From Lutibacter sp. (GTDB lineage: Bacteria > Bacteroidota > Bacteroidia > Flavobacteriales > Flavobacteriaceae), in contig JAUYUA010000029.1 of assembly GCA_030694935.1 (NCBI GenBank), forward strand, positions 1 to 37,413: a stretch of DNA of 37,413 nt. Reading direction: 5' to 3'. Every line of letters starts with the position of its first letter. Position 1 is the first letter of the stretch. The notes beneath the pieces are model-generated. The model saw nothing but the letters and a program-made list of their open reading frames with translations, did no database searches and was not told where the DNA came from. The translations under genes were made by a program, and so were the position numbers. Below, in pieces: positions 1 through 8,167 of this stretch.

Positions 1-1
1 T

Positions 2-175
2 CCCTTATTTGTTTGGTGGGACGGCATCATATCCTCGCTCAGAACCTATTCTGTAAAAGAAATGAATGAATTGGTAAAAAGTTTGGACAAAACCGAAAAG
101 TTTGATTGGGGAATCAACAGAATTAAATCGGGACCCGGAACAATTTTATATTTGCTTGGTACACCAAAACGCTAA
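2..175 (+). CDS. C-terminal end of a class I SAM-dependent methyltransferase (partial)
   Basis: The reading frame is open from the left edge to a TAA at 173-175 and gives the last 57 residues of a protein whose start lies outside the window. The visible tail contains WWDGIISSLRTYS, then an acidic/basic helix (VKEMNELVKSLDK) and a closing segment GPGTILYLLGTPK. This looks like the final beta hairpin of Rossmann-fold methyltransferases of Bacteroidota, where the last strands read like 'ITYLIGxPK'. The SAM-binding motifs are not in the window, so the substrate cannot be inferred. The family call rests on this C-terminal resemblance only. Confidence 0.6.
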   Translation, partial: PLFVWWDGIISSLRTYSVKEMNELVKSLDKTEKFDWGINRIKSGPGTILYLLGTPKR

Positions 176-213
176 ATATTTAGTAAATTTCAAAAAAATT
201 AAGACAACCTAAA

Positions 214-585
214 ATGGGAAAATACGTAAATGATAATTTAATCAATGACGAACGCGTTGAATTGGAAACCACTTATCACTGGATCATTTTTTTCAGTTTA
301 AAAGCTCTTTTTACCTTGTTTATGGCGCCGCTTATTGACCGATATACCGATGAATTTGCCATCACAAACAAACGCGTCATTATCAAAACGGGCTTAATAA
401 GCAGAAAAACTTTTGAAATGAACCATTCAAAAATTGAAAGCGTAAATGTTGACCAAAGCATTTTAGGAAGAATCTTAGGCTACGGAAACATTAGCATTGT
501 GGGATCTGGCGGCACAAGAGAAGTGTTTCCCAACATTAGAAAACCTTTGCAATTCAGAAAGAAATTCCAGGAAATGTCCTATTAA
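214..585 (+). CDS. PH domain (bPH2/YdbS-like) membrane protein
   Basis: A 123-residue protein. One hydrophobic segment lies at about residues 22-40 (WIIFFSLKALFTLFMAPL). It is followed by a bacterial pleckstrin-homology-like region with the usual pattern: Y-T-D-E-F-A-I-T-N-K-R-V-I-I-K-T-G, then S-R-K-T-F-E-M-N-H-S-K-I-E-S-V, and a glycine-rich end (LGRILGYGNISIVGSGG). In this family the strand 'T(N/D)KRV' and the motif 'I..V.VDQS..GRILGYG' are typical. Function is unknown; members are thought to be membrane-anchored. The stop codon TAA is followed immediately by the ATG of the next gene (TAAATG), so the two are probably one transcript with coupled translation. Confidence 0.85.
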   Translation: MGKYVNDNLINDERVELETTYHWIIFFSLKALFTLFMAPLIDRYTDEFAITNKRVIIKTGLISRKTFEMNHSKIESVNVDQSILGRILGYGNISIVGSGGTREVFPNIRKPLQFRKKFQEMSY

Positions 586-1209
586 ATGACCCATAAAAAC
601 GACCTACTTAATTTACGAATTCCCACAAAGGAAAATCCTTTAAGAATTTTAATGAGTGCTTGTTTGGCAGGATTGACTTGCGGTTACGACGGAACGGCAA
701 ATGGCGAATATCCTAGCGCCCTAAAATTGCTGCGTTATGAAAACGTAAAAATCATAAAATTTTGCCCAGAAGAATTTTCATTTGGCACACCAAGAGAAAT
801 GTGCGACATCCACGGCGGAACCGGCTTTGATGTGCTCAACGGAAAAGCAAAAGTGTTGACAGAAACAAGAAAAGACTGGACTGAGGGAATGATCAAGGCT
901 TCAGAAAAAATGCTTGAAATTGCAAAAAATGAAGGTATTGAACTTGCCATAATGATGGACATCAGTGCCGCCTGCGGAAGTCGGGTTATTTACAGCGGTA
1001 ACCGATTTTCCGAAAATAAAGTGTACCAAATTGGTGCAGGCGTTAGCGCCGCCCAACTTCTAAAAAACGGTTTTAAAGTCATCAGTCAGAGAGATTTTGC
1101 CTCTTTAGAGCTCTTATATTCCAAAATTGACCCGAATCATATTGCCGCAGAAAATTTAAAAGATCATCACGAAACGGACTGGTACAAAACCTATTTTAAG
1201 CGTCAATAA
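586..1209 (+). CDS. DUF523 family protein, TudS-like (possible thiouracil desulfidase-type Fe-S protein)
   Basis: A 207-residue protein. The DUF523 domain covers about residues 18-175, with the hallmark SACLAGLTCGYDG near residue 24, FCPEEFSFGTPRE near residue 60 and an AACGS segment near residue 128. These cysteines (C-x5-C, CPE, ACG) match those that hold the [4Fe-4S] cluster in TudS, a DUF523 member that removes sulfur from thiouracil compounds. That function belongs to characterised relatives and is inference here. The usual 'SPSCG' is 'SAACGS', so one proline is replaced, but the cysteine is kept. It starts directly after the PH-domain gene with no gap. Confidence 0.8.
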   Translation: MTHKNDLLNLRIPTKENPLRILMSACLAGLTCGYDGTANGEYPSALKLLRYENVKIIKFCPEEFSFGTPREMCDIHGGTGFDVLNGKAKVLTETRKDWTEGMIKASEKMLEIAKNEGIELAIMMDISAACGSRVIYSGNRFSENKVYQIGAGVSAAQLLKNGFKVISQRDFASLELLYSKIDPNHIAAENLKDHHETDWYKTYFKRQ

Positions 1210-1436
1210 TATTGAAAAATCTGCAGATCAACATCCCAAAAATCTCACAAACTCATTCTAAGTAAATAGGATTTCTTTCAAAAATAAAAAAGCCCACTGA
1301 TTTTTGGCAAGATTATTGAATCTTCCCAACATCATTTTAAACAAGTTTTACTTCAGCAAATAATTGCGCAAATATTAATTTGTTGCCATTACTGAAATGT
1401 TTAGCTTAAATTCACCAATATTATAGACTTTGATGT

Positions 1437-3584
1437 ATGCAGTTTCTGGAAAACCCTATTTTTAAAAAATACCTGAAATACTTTTTAATAGCGATTTCAT
1501 CGCTCATTTTGTTTAGCATTCTGTTCTTTTTTGCCGTATACGTAGGCATTTTTGGATCATTGCCCAACAAAGCTACATTGGCTGCCATAAGCAATCAGGA
1601 AGCAACACAAGTGATTTCTTCGGACAACAAAGTGATTGGGAAATTTTTTGCCGAAAATCGCACCAATATTGCCTGGGACGCACTGCCCGATCATCTTAAA
1701 AACGCACTGATTGCCACAGAAGACAAGCGTTTCTTTACCCACAAAGGCTACGACATTCAAAGCTATATTCGCGTTTTTTTTAAAAGTGTTTTAATGCGCG
1801 ACAATAAAGGCGGCGGAAGCACTTTAACACAACAATTGGTTAAAAATTTATATGGCCGCAGTAATTTCAGTGTGTTGAGCATGCCCGTAAATAAAATTAA
1901 GGAAATTATTATTGCAGCGCGTATGGAGAATATGTTTACCAAAGAAGAACTTTTATTGCTGTATCTGAATTCAGTTCCGTTTGGTGAAAATCTTTATGGA
2001 GTAGAAACTGCTTCACTTAGGTATTTTAACAAACCGGCCAGCAAATTAAAGGTGGAAGAATCGGCTGTTTTGGTGGGTTTGTTAAAAGCAAACACCACTT
2101 TTAATCCGCGCTTGAATCCCAAAAATTCTATGGAACGCAGAAATATGGTGCTGGATTTAATGGGAAAACAAGGTTATTTGACAGAAAAGGAGGCTGACAG
2201 TCTGCAAAAATTACCGTTAAAGTTGAACTATGAAAACGCCACTTTAAATGCGCCCGCCGGTTACTTTGTGCATCAGGTAAAGAAAAAAAGTTTGGAATTG
2301 CTGGAAGATCTTAAAGACGAAAACGGCAAGCAATACAATCTTGAAACAGACGGACTTAAAATTTACACCACCCTAAATATGCAGGTTCAGAACATGGCTA
2401 TGGATGGCATCAAAAAGCATTTGGCAACCATGCAAAAAGTGCTGGACAGAGAACTTGAAAACCACAATTTCAAAAAAGAATGGTTAAAAAAACAGGCAAA
2501 TGCTTCAAAAAAAGACAAGGAAAAAAGAACTATTGAAGTATTTGACTGGAATGGGGTCACCACAAAAAAAATGAGTAAAATAGACAGTTTATGGCATTAT
2601 TATAAAATGCTGAATGCTGCGGTCCTCATCACCAATCCAAAAAACGGCTCCATTATTACTTGGGTTGGCGGCAACGATTTTAGAAAACTTCCTTTTGATA
2701 TGGTGCAATCGCACCGACAAATTGCTTCGGCGTTTAAACCTATTTTGTATGCCACAGCTTTTGAAAACGATTTTGAACCCTGCAATTATTTGGAGAATAA
2801 GGAAAAAACATATTCTAATTACGATAATTGGACACCCAAAAATTTTGACCATAAATTTACGCAGGACAGCACGGTTGCCTTGTGGTATTCGTTAACGCAC
2901 TCTATGAACGTGCCAACGGTTGATTTGTATTTTAAGGTGGGCAGGCAAAAGCTGCTCAATACCTGCAACAAACTAAATTTTCCCAAAATAAAGGACAATG
3001 CGCCATCCATGGCTTTGGGCACGCTCGATTTATCGCTGGTTGAAATTGTGAGCGCGTATGGTGCTTTTGCCAATAAAGGGCAAACCACCGATCCGGTGAT
3101 GATTGATAAAATAACCGATGCCAACGGAAAAATATTGTACGAAAGAGAAGCTGCCAAGTTTGAAAAAGTATTCAGCGTAAAAACAAGCCAAATGATTACC
3201 GCAATCTTAGAAAAGGCCATAAATAACGGAACAGGAACCAGAATACGAAACCAATATGGCGTTAACGCTGATATTGCCGGAAAAACAGGTACAGCACAAA
3301 ATTATTCCGACGCTTGGTTTATTGCCTATACACCCGATTTGGTGATAGGAACCTGGGTGGGCGCCAGCACACCCGATGTTCACTTTTACAGCAGTCAGGG
3401 TTCTGGATCTGCATTGGCATTGCCTATTGCGGGAAATGTGCTTCGTGGCATTGAAAACGACGCCAAATTGAGAAAACAATTCCTAACCCCGTTTGCTATC
3501 CCGTTTTATATTTATGATGATATGCAATGTGACCCTTACCGCCAAACCGGAATTAAAGGTTTTTTTAGAAGGTTGTTTAATTAA
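1437..3584 (+). CDS. mrcA: Class A penicillin-binding protein 1A (peptidoglycan glycosyltransferase/transpeptidase)
   Basis: A 715-residue bifunctional cell-wall enzyme. One membrane anchor spans about residues 13-36. The GT51 glycosyltransferase domain (about 65-245) shows TEDKRFFTHKGYD with catalytic Glu95, then GGGSTLTQQLVKN. The transpeptidase domain (about 390-660) has the three penicillin-binding motifs: SAFK (active-site Ser near 431), SMN in HSMNVPTVDLY, and KTGTAQN near 614. Length is slightly short for the family, with no long C-terminal tail after the domain. It polymerises lipid II and cross-links stem peptides on the periplasmic face. ATG at 1437 gives a good N-terminal anchor. 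It has 226 bases of non-coding DNA upstream and probably its own promoter, which I could not place. Confidence 0.96.
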   Translation: MQFLENPIFKKYLKYFLIAISSLILFSILFFFAVYVGIFGSLPNKATLAAISNQEATQVISSDNKVIGKFFAENRTNIAWDALPDHLKNALIATEDKRFFTHKGYDIQSYIRVFFKSVLMRDNKGGGSTLTQQLVKNLYGRSNFSVLSMPVNKIKEIIIAARMENMFTKEELLLLYLNSVPFGENLYGVETASLRYFNKPASKLKVEESAVLVGLLKANTTFNPRLNPKNSMERRNMVLDLMGKQGYLTEKEADSLQKLPLKLNYENATLNAPAGYFVHQVKKKSLELLEDLKDENGKQYNLETDGLKIYTTLNMQVQNMAMDGIKKHLATMQKVLDRELENHNFKKEWLKKQANASKKDKEKRTIEVFDWNGVTTKKMSKIDSLWHYYKMLNAAVLITNPKNGSIITWVGGNDFRKLPFDMVQSHRQIASAFKPILYATAFENDFEPCNYLENKEKTYSNYDNWTPKNFDHKFTQDSTVALWYSLTHSMNVPTVDLYFKVGRQKLLNTCNKLNFPKIKDNAPSMALGTLDLSLVEIVSAYGAFANKGQTTDPVMIDKITDANGKILYEREAAKFEKVFSVKTSQMITAILEKAINNGTGTRIRNQYGVNADIAGKTGTAQNYSDAWFIAYTPDLVIGTWVGASTPDVHFYSSQGSGSALALPIAGNVLRGIENDAKLRKQFLTPFAIPFYIYDDMQCDPYRQTGIKGFFRRLFN

Positions 3585-3601
3585 TGATTTTATTATATTT
3601 G
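3573..3601 (+). promoter_or_regulatory. Flavobacterial-type promoter for the GNAT gene
   Basis: TTG at 3573-3575, an 18-base spacer, then TATATTTG at 3594-3601. This matches the Bacteroidota primary sigma pattern TTG-N17-23-TAnnTTTG exactly. The box ends 22 bases before the ATG of the acetyltransferase gene, leaving a short leader. The TTG lies in the last codons of the penicillin-binding protein gene. Confidence 0.75.
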
Positions 3602-3623
3602 ACAAGCCTTTAAATCTAAGACC

Positions 3624-4118
3624 ATGAATCTGCCGCCTTACCAAGATTTTCCCATTATTTCTGATGAAAAAATTAGGTTGCGACAAATCATTGCATCCGA
3701 TTTGAATGATCTTCTTGAAATTTCATTCTATGATGCCAAACAGGCAAAAAATGTGGAGCAAGCGATTGAAATACAAGCGAAAATAGACAAGGATTATGAT
3801 GACGGAAATTCCATTCATTGGGGAATTGAGGCTATTTCATCAAATAAAATTGTGGGAACCTGCGGTTATTATCGCGGACTTAACAAAGGCGAGGGCGAGT
3901 TGGGCTGTGTATTGCTGCCTCAATACAGAGGTCAAGGTTTTATGACCAATGCGATGCAATTGGCAATTGATTTCGGATTGAAAAATATAGGTTTAAACCG
4001 CATTTGGGCAGTTACTTCTAAACAAAATAACAAAGCCATAAAACTTCTTGAACGGCTCAACTTTATCAAATTGACCGACTTGCCGGATGATGAAATTGAA
4101 TATGAATTGAAAAATTAA
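3624..4118 (+). CDS. GNAT family N-acetyltransferase (RimJ/RimL-like)
   Basis: A 164-residue protein of typical GNAT length. It opens with the acceptor-side strand IRLRQIIASDLNDLLEI, as in RimJ/RimL/YdaF enzymes. The acetyl-CoA-binding loop is LPQYRGQGFMTNAMQLAIDFG (Q/R-x-x-G-x-G/A motif as RGQGF). The helix that follows is FGLKNIGLNRIWAVTSKQNNKAIKLLERLNF, with the conserved Asn and the 'S...LLE..GF'-like end. It transfers an acetyl group from acetyl-CoA to an amine; the substrate could be a protein N-terminus, an antibiotic or a small molecule and cannot be told from sequence. It carries its own strong promoter. Confidence 0.9.
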   Translation: MNLPPYQDFPIISDEKIRLRQIIASDLNDLLEISFYDAKQAKNVEQAIEIQAKIDKDYDDGNSIHWGIEAISSNKIVGTCGYYRGLNKGEGELGCVLLPQYRGQGFMTNAMQLAIDFGLKNIGLNRIWAVTSKQNNKAIKLLERLNFIKLTDLPDDEIEYELKN

Positions 4119-4144
4119 AAATCATCACAAATGACTCCGTCTTT

Positions 4145-4175
4145 TTGTGAAATAAATTAAAACACATTACGTTTT
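4145..4175 (+). promoter_or_regulatory. Possible promoter for the small lipoprotein gene
   Basis: TTG at 4145-4147, a 20-base spacer, then TACGTTTT at 4168-4175, one base off the TAnnTTTG box. It lies 33 bases ahead of the ATG at 4209 in the only intergenic gap available. Confidence 0.4.
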
Positions 4176-4208
4176 AAACGCAAGCAATTGCTCTAAATTC
4201 AAAATAAA

Positions 4209-4685
4209 ATGAGAAAAATATCGATTTTATTAATTGTTGGCTTTTTAGCCCTTTCCTGTAAAGATGATGTCACTAAATCTGAGAATTTACCTGATATTAA
4301 AGCGCAGTTAACCTTAAAAAACGACTCTTTGGAAAAGGAAATTGTCCTTCTAAAAAATTTAAACGACTCTTTAATAACTACAAACCAATCAGCAGAAAAC
4401 AACTGGTTTGATAAAGATTTCAATGGTGCTTATTTTACCAGACTGGGAATTGCCAATCCCGAAGAATTTGTTGAAAAAGCACTCAAAAAAAGAACCGACT
4501 TAATTCCTTCGGATGCCGTTTTAGGCGGAACTATGAGCTTTGGAAAAATTCAATTACTCGGAAATAGATGGGTCATTGCCGATTATAGTGACGGGCATAT
4601 TCAGGGAAGATCCATTTATGAATATCGGCTAAACGATAAAAAAGAGCTGACATTTAAGGTGCTCGCTTCAAATGACACAGAGTAA
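4209..4685 (+). CDS. Small lipoprotein of unknown function
   Basis: A 158-residue protein. The N-terminus MRKISILLIVGFLALSC is a lipoprotein signal with lipobox LALSC, so Cys17 should be lipidated after cleavage. The next residues are Lys-Asp-Asp, then a short charged coiled-coil-like stretch (KNDSLEKEIVLLKNLNDSL). The rest is a compact globular region with repeated glycines (VLGGTMSFGKIQLLGNRW). I do not recognise a family. It is most likely anchored to a periplasmic or outer-membrane leaflet. It stands alone between the acetyltransferase and the YfcC transporter. Confidence 0.8.
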   Translation: MRKISILLIVGFLALSCKDDVTKSENLPDIKAQLTLKNDSLEKEIVLLKNLNDSLITTNQSAENNWFDKDFNGAYFTRLGIANPEEFVEKALKKRTDLIPSDAVLGGTMSFGKIQLLGNRWVIADYSDGHIQGRSIYEYRLNDKKELTFKVLASNDTE

Positions 4686-4855
4686 AACTTGGTTAAAAAA
4701 TATTTCACCTGGTTCACTTTTATAATTTCATCATTTTTCAAAACGCGTATTAACGTGTCATTTTAAATCTTAGATTTACAAAACCAAAATAAACCTTTGG
4801 AATGTTACCCAACATTTATCGAAAACTTTATTAATTTTTAAAGTAACAATTGTAA

Positions 4856-6349
4856 ATGAGAAAATTGAAATTCCCTAGCGCACAAACCATTTTGCTGGTT
4901 ATAGCCGCACTTGTTGCCGTTTTAACGTGGGTTGTTCCTTCAGGAAAATATGACACCTTGGCTTACAATGCCACCGACAATACTTTTATACGGAAAAGCT
5001 TGGGGGAATCGAATGTGATTCCCGCCGAACAATCTGCTTTAGATGAACTTAATATTAAAATTCCCTTAAAAAAATTTACGGATGGCGCCATCACAAAACC
5101 CATAAGCATTCCAAATACCTACAAAAAAACAGCATCAAACTCGCAAGGTTTTTTTGAATTTGTTCAGTCGCCCATCAAAGGAATCATCGCGGCATCCGAC
5201 ATCATATTCTTGGTGTTGATTATTGGCGGATTGATAGGCATTATGAGTTTGACCGGTGCATTTGACGCCGGTATTTTTTGGCTGGTGAATAAACTAAAAG
5301 GCCGGGAATATATTTTAATCATACTTACCACCACTTTGGTGGCCTTGGGCGGAACCACTTTTGGTTTTGCTGAAGAAACTTTGGCCTTCTTCCCTATTTT
5401 AATTCCGGTGTTTATTGCCGCTAAATATGACGCCATGGTTGGATTGGCCTGTATTTTTCTGGGCACTTCCGTTGGCACGATGTGTTCAACCACAAATCCG
5501 TTTTCAACCATCATTGCTTCTGATGCAGCGGGAATCAACTGGACAACCGGACTTTATGGAAGAATTTTGATGTTTAGCACTTGTGTGGCCATCAGCATTT
5601 TATATATTTTGCGATATGCCAAAAAGATTAAAAATGACCAAACAAAATCCCTGATTTTCGATCAAAAAGAGGAGATGGAAGCTCATTTTGGACATCTTTC
5701 CAAAGGGGAAATTGTGCCCTTAACCAACAAGCTTAAACTCATTTTGTTTGTATTTGCATCTTGTTTCATCATCATGATTATTGGCGTTGCGCTGCTCGAT
5801 TGGTGGTTTATAGAAATGACTTCCGTATTTTTGGTTGGTGCCATTGCCATTGGTTTTATCGCCAAAATAAACGAATCTGATTTTGTGAATGCATTTTCAA
5901 AAGGCGCGGGCGAATTGCTTGGTGTTGCTTTTATTATTGGAATTGCCCGAGGCGTTTCCATATTGATGGACGACGGACTTATTAGCGACACCGTGCTTTT
6001 TAATGCGAGCGCCCTTACCGAAGGAATGAATAAAGGCGTTTTTGCCAACGCACTGTTTTTTATCTATAACGGATTGTCCTTTTTTATTCCTTCTTCCTCA
6101 GGAATGGCCGTACTTACCATGCCCATTATTTCGCCTTTGGCAGATACCGTTGGCATTGGCCGTGAAGTGATTGTGAATGCTTACCAATACGGCATGGGAT
6201 TGTTTGCCATCATCAATCCAACCGGACTTATATTGGCCTCGCTTGCCATCGTAAAAATTGGTTTTGACAAATGGATAAAATTTGTGATGCCTTTGGTTAT
6301 TGTCCTGATTTTGGTTTCCATGATTATGTTGACAATTTCTGTTTATTAA
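4856..6349 (+). CDS. yfcC: YfcC-family membrane transporter (DcuC/ArcD-like superfamily)
   Basis: A 497-residue integral membrane protein with about 11-13 hydrophobic spans, beginning with PSAQTILLVIAALVAVLTWVVPSG. That opening, followed by a long extracytoplasmic loop of about 90 residues and a second membrane block (IIFLVLIIGGLIGIMSLTGA), is characteristic of the YfcC branch. Other family features are GGTTFGFAEETLAFFPI, a glycine-rich NPFSTIIASDAAG-like re-entrant region, and FFIPSSSGMAVLTMPI near the C-terminus. Relatives move carboxylates, amino acids or peptides. Substrate and direction are unknown for this one, and no enzyme neighbour points to a compound. Confidence 0.88.
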   Translation: MRKLKFPSAQTILLVIAALVAVLTWVVPSGKYDTLAYNATDNTFIRKSLGESNVIPAEQSALDELNIKIPLKKFTDGAITKPISIPNTYKKTASNSQGFFEFVQSPIKGIIAASDIIFLVLIIGGLIGIMSLTGAFDAGIFWLVNKLKGREYILIILTTTLVALGGTTFGFAEETLAFFPILIPVFIAAKYDAMVGLACIFLGTSVGTMCSTTNPFSTIIASDAAGINWTTGLYGRILMFSTCVAISILYILRYAKKIKNDQTKSLIFDQKEEMEAHFGHLSKGEIVPLTNKLKLILFVFASCFIIMIIGVALLDWWFIEMTSVFLVGAIAIGFIAKINESDFVNAFSKGAGELLGVAFIIGIARGVSILMDDGLISDTVLFNASALTEGMNKGVFANALFFIYNGLSFFIPSSSGMAVLTMPIISPLADTVGIGREVIVNAYQYGMGLFAIINPTGLILASLAIVKIGFDKWIKFVMPLVIVLILVSMIMLTISVY

Positions 6350-6418
6350 CAAAATTAAAATCAATTGAAATCAACAAAAATGCTAAATTTGGAAATTAAA
6401 AAACAAAATTAAAAACCA

Positions 6419-6787
6419 ATGAAAGGCGTTTTAACCATTGTGCTTTTAATCCTGTCGAATACTTTTATGACGCTTGCCTGGTATGGCCACCTTAAATTTG
6501 CCGAATGGAAATGGTTTAACAAATTAGGGCTTATTTCTATTGTATTGATCAGTTGGGGCATCGCCTTATTTGAATATTCTTTCCAGGTTCCGGCCAACAG
6601 AATTGGCTTTAAAGAAAATGGCGGTCCGTTTTCCTTGCTGCAATTAAAAATGATTCAGGAAGTGATTACGCTGGTTGTTTTTGCCGCATTTTCGCTCATT
6701 GCCTTCAAAACAGAAACTTTCAGGCTCAACCATATTATCGCATTTGTCTTTCTCATTCTTGCCGTTTATTTTATGTTTAAAAAATAA
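6419..6787 (+). CDS. DUF486 (DMT-superfamily-like) membrane protein
   Basis: A 122-residue protein with four predicted membrane spans: GVLTIVLLILSNTFMTLAWYGHL, LGLISIVLISWGIALFEYSF, a segment around VITLVVFAAFSLIAF, and HIIAFVFLILAVYFMF. The motif AWYGHLKF and the segment FEYSFQVPANRIG are hallmarks of the DUF486 family of small drug/metabolite-transporter-like proteins. Function is not established for the family. It follows the transporter gene by 69 A/T-rich bases, so co-transcription is possible but not shown. Confidence 0.9.
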   Translation: MKGVLTIVLLILSNTFMTLAWYGHLKFAEWKWFNKLGLISIVLISWGIALFEYSFQVPANRIGFKENGGPFSLLQLKMIQEVITLVVFAAFSLIAFKTETFRLNHIIAFVFLILAVYFMFKK

Positions 6788-6950
6788 ATTTTTGAGTTTG
6801 CCCATAGAAAAGGTGTTGGGTTTTCCGTTTCAATCTTAATTATTGTCTTATTATTTCCTCAACACATCCATCCTATGATAAAAAAGTCCAACAGATTCAG
6901 TTTGGCTAAAGCCAATTTGTTGTTTCTTATCTCTCCACAGGCTGAAGCCC

Positions 6951-7082
6951 AATGTCATTAAGTTAAGACATTTATTCATTATTTTTGTCATTCCGAGGTA
7001 CGAGGAATCTCATCATACGTGCTCATTTGTTGCGATTCCTCCTTTGTCGGAATGACAAATATTTCCTTAACTTAATGACATT
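6951..7082. repeat. Long imperfect palindrome (possible MITE-like element or structured RNA)
   Basis: The outer arms 6951-6967 and 7066-7082 are perfect 17-bp inverted repeats (AATGTCATTAAGTTAAG and its complement). Inner arms at about 6984-7009 and 7034-7060 match again: TTTGTCATTCCGA, five mismatched bases, then GAGGAATC. About 24 bases lie in the loop. It is directly flanked by the 11-base string AGGCTGAAGCC on both sides (ending near 6949 and starting near 7083), as a target-site duplication would be. It has no coding capacity. Confidence 0.8.
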
Positions 7083-7086
7083 AGGC

Positions 7087-7166
7087 TGAAGCCTATGGCA
7101 ATTCAATTCTTTTTCCTAATTTATAATGTATTTTCTTTTAAAATTGAAGCCTATGGCAATTCAATT
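7087..7166. repeat. 22-bp direct repeat pair
   Basis: Positions 7087-7108 and 7145-7166 are identical over 22 bases (core GAAGCCTATGGCAATTC). They are separated by 36 A/T-rich bases. The first copy continues from the right flank of the palindrome. They belong to the same family of GGCTGAAGCC-like units scattered through this gap. Confidence 0.85.
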
Positions 7167-7397
7167 ATTAGCATTTTATAAAGCCTTTTTAATTACCTCC
7201 TGCTTTAGCTGGATGGAATTAAAAATTTTATTGAAATGTGGCTTTAGCCAAATTATCTATCCCTAAGGCAAATTGAACTGCAATTTTAGTAAAAAACGTT
7301 CAAAATAACTTTGATTTTTACTATTTTTGGTAACTAAAAGCAATTCATTGGACAAACTTCCACAATCGCAAAATCTTTATTTTTAAACAATAAATAA

Positions 7398-8162
7398 ATG
7401 ATAAATAGATTAATTTTAGGACTCATCATCACTTTTATTTTTACAGATTGTACCATTCAGGCACAAAAAATTTCTGTAGCCGCGGCATCCGATTTAAAAT
7501 TTGCCTTGGACTCCATCATCTCGGTGTATCAAAAACAACATCCATCAGAAAAAATTCAGGTAACCTATGGCTCTTCAGGTAAGTTTTTTGAGCAAATACA
7601 ATATAACGCGCCATTTGATCTTTATTTTTCTGCAGATGTCGATTATCCAAAAAAATTAAAAGAGAAAGGACTCACAATTTCTGATGTAAAAATTTATGGC
7701 ATCGGCAGAATTGTCATCTGGAGCAAAAAAATAGATCCAAACAAGGAAAAAATGAACACCTTACTCAATCCAAAATTGAATAAAATAGCCATTGCAAACC
7801 CTGATCACGCGCCTTACGGAGAAAAAGCAAAAGAGAGTATGCAATATTATAAAATTTACCATCAGGTAAAAAGCAAGTTTGTGTATGGGGAAAATATTTC
7901 CCAAACCGCCCAATTTGTGCAGCTTGGAGCCGCCGATATTGGCATTGTGGCATTGTCTTTGGCATTGTCGCCAACGATGCAGAAAGCTGGCGGAAAATAT
8001 TATGTCATTCCCAAAGAATCGCACAAACCATTGGAACAGGGTTACGTGATTTTGAAACACGCCAAAAACAACCAAAACGCATTAAAATTCTACAATTTTA
8101 TTGCATCACCAACCGCCATAGCCATTTTAACACATTTCGGATTTACCCAAAAAACAACGTAA
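7398..8162 (+). CDS. modA: Molybdate ABC transporter, periplasmic substrate-binding protein
   Basis: A 254-residue protein with a cleavable signal (hydrophobic 5-16, likely cut after IQAQ). The mature start KISVAAASDLKFALDSI is the ModA signature, with the Ser of AAASDL among the oxyanion ligands. It continues with VTYGSSGKFFEQIQYNAPFDLYFSADVDYPKKLKEKG and ANPDHAPYGEKAKE, then GAADIGIVALSLAL. It binds molybdate (or tungstate) in the periplasm and hands it to ModBC. It is the first gene of a tight operon, five bases before the TOBE gene. No molybdenum-cofactor genes are in the window. Confidence 0.95.
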   Translation: MINRLILGLIITFIFTDCTIQAQKISVAAASDLKFALDSIISVYQKQHPSEKIQVTYGSSGKFFEQIQYNAPFDLYFSADVDYPKKLKEKGLTISDVKIYGIGRIVIWSKKIDPNKEKMNTLLNPKLNKIAIANPDHAPYGEKAKESMQYYKIYHQVKSKFVYGENISQTAQFVQLGAADIGIVALSLALSPTMQKAGGKYYVIPKESHKPLEQGYVILKHAKNNQNALKFYNFIASPTAIAILTHFGFTQKTT

Positions 8163-8167
8163 ATTTA

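Larger units (their letters stand above)
6788..7397. other. Repeat-rich intergenic region of about 610 bases between DUF486 and modA
   Basis: No open frame here looks like a gene. The region holds a cluster of degenerate GGCT(A/G)AAGCC-type units in both orientations (around 6902-6915, 6940-6950, 7084-7093, 7239-7250). It also holds a 22-bp exact direct repeat (7087-7108 and 7145-7166) and a large palindrome (6951-7082). The last 75 bases before modA are A/T-rich and contain TATTTTTG at 7322-7329, a perfect -7 box. No TTG sits at the right distance upstream of that box. Confidence 0.8.

Noticed and set aside
4125-4150. Hairpin TCACAAA...TTTGTGA after the acetyltransferase gene as a terminator
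   Set aside because: Only seven A/T-rich pairs with a 12-base loop and no T run after it; it also overlaps the likely promoter of the next gene.
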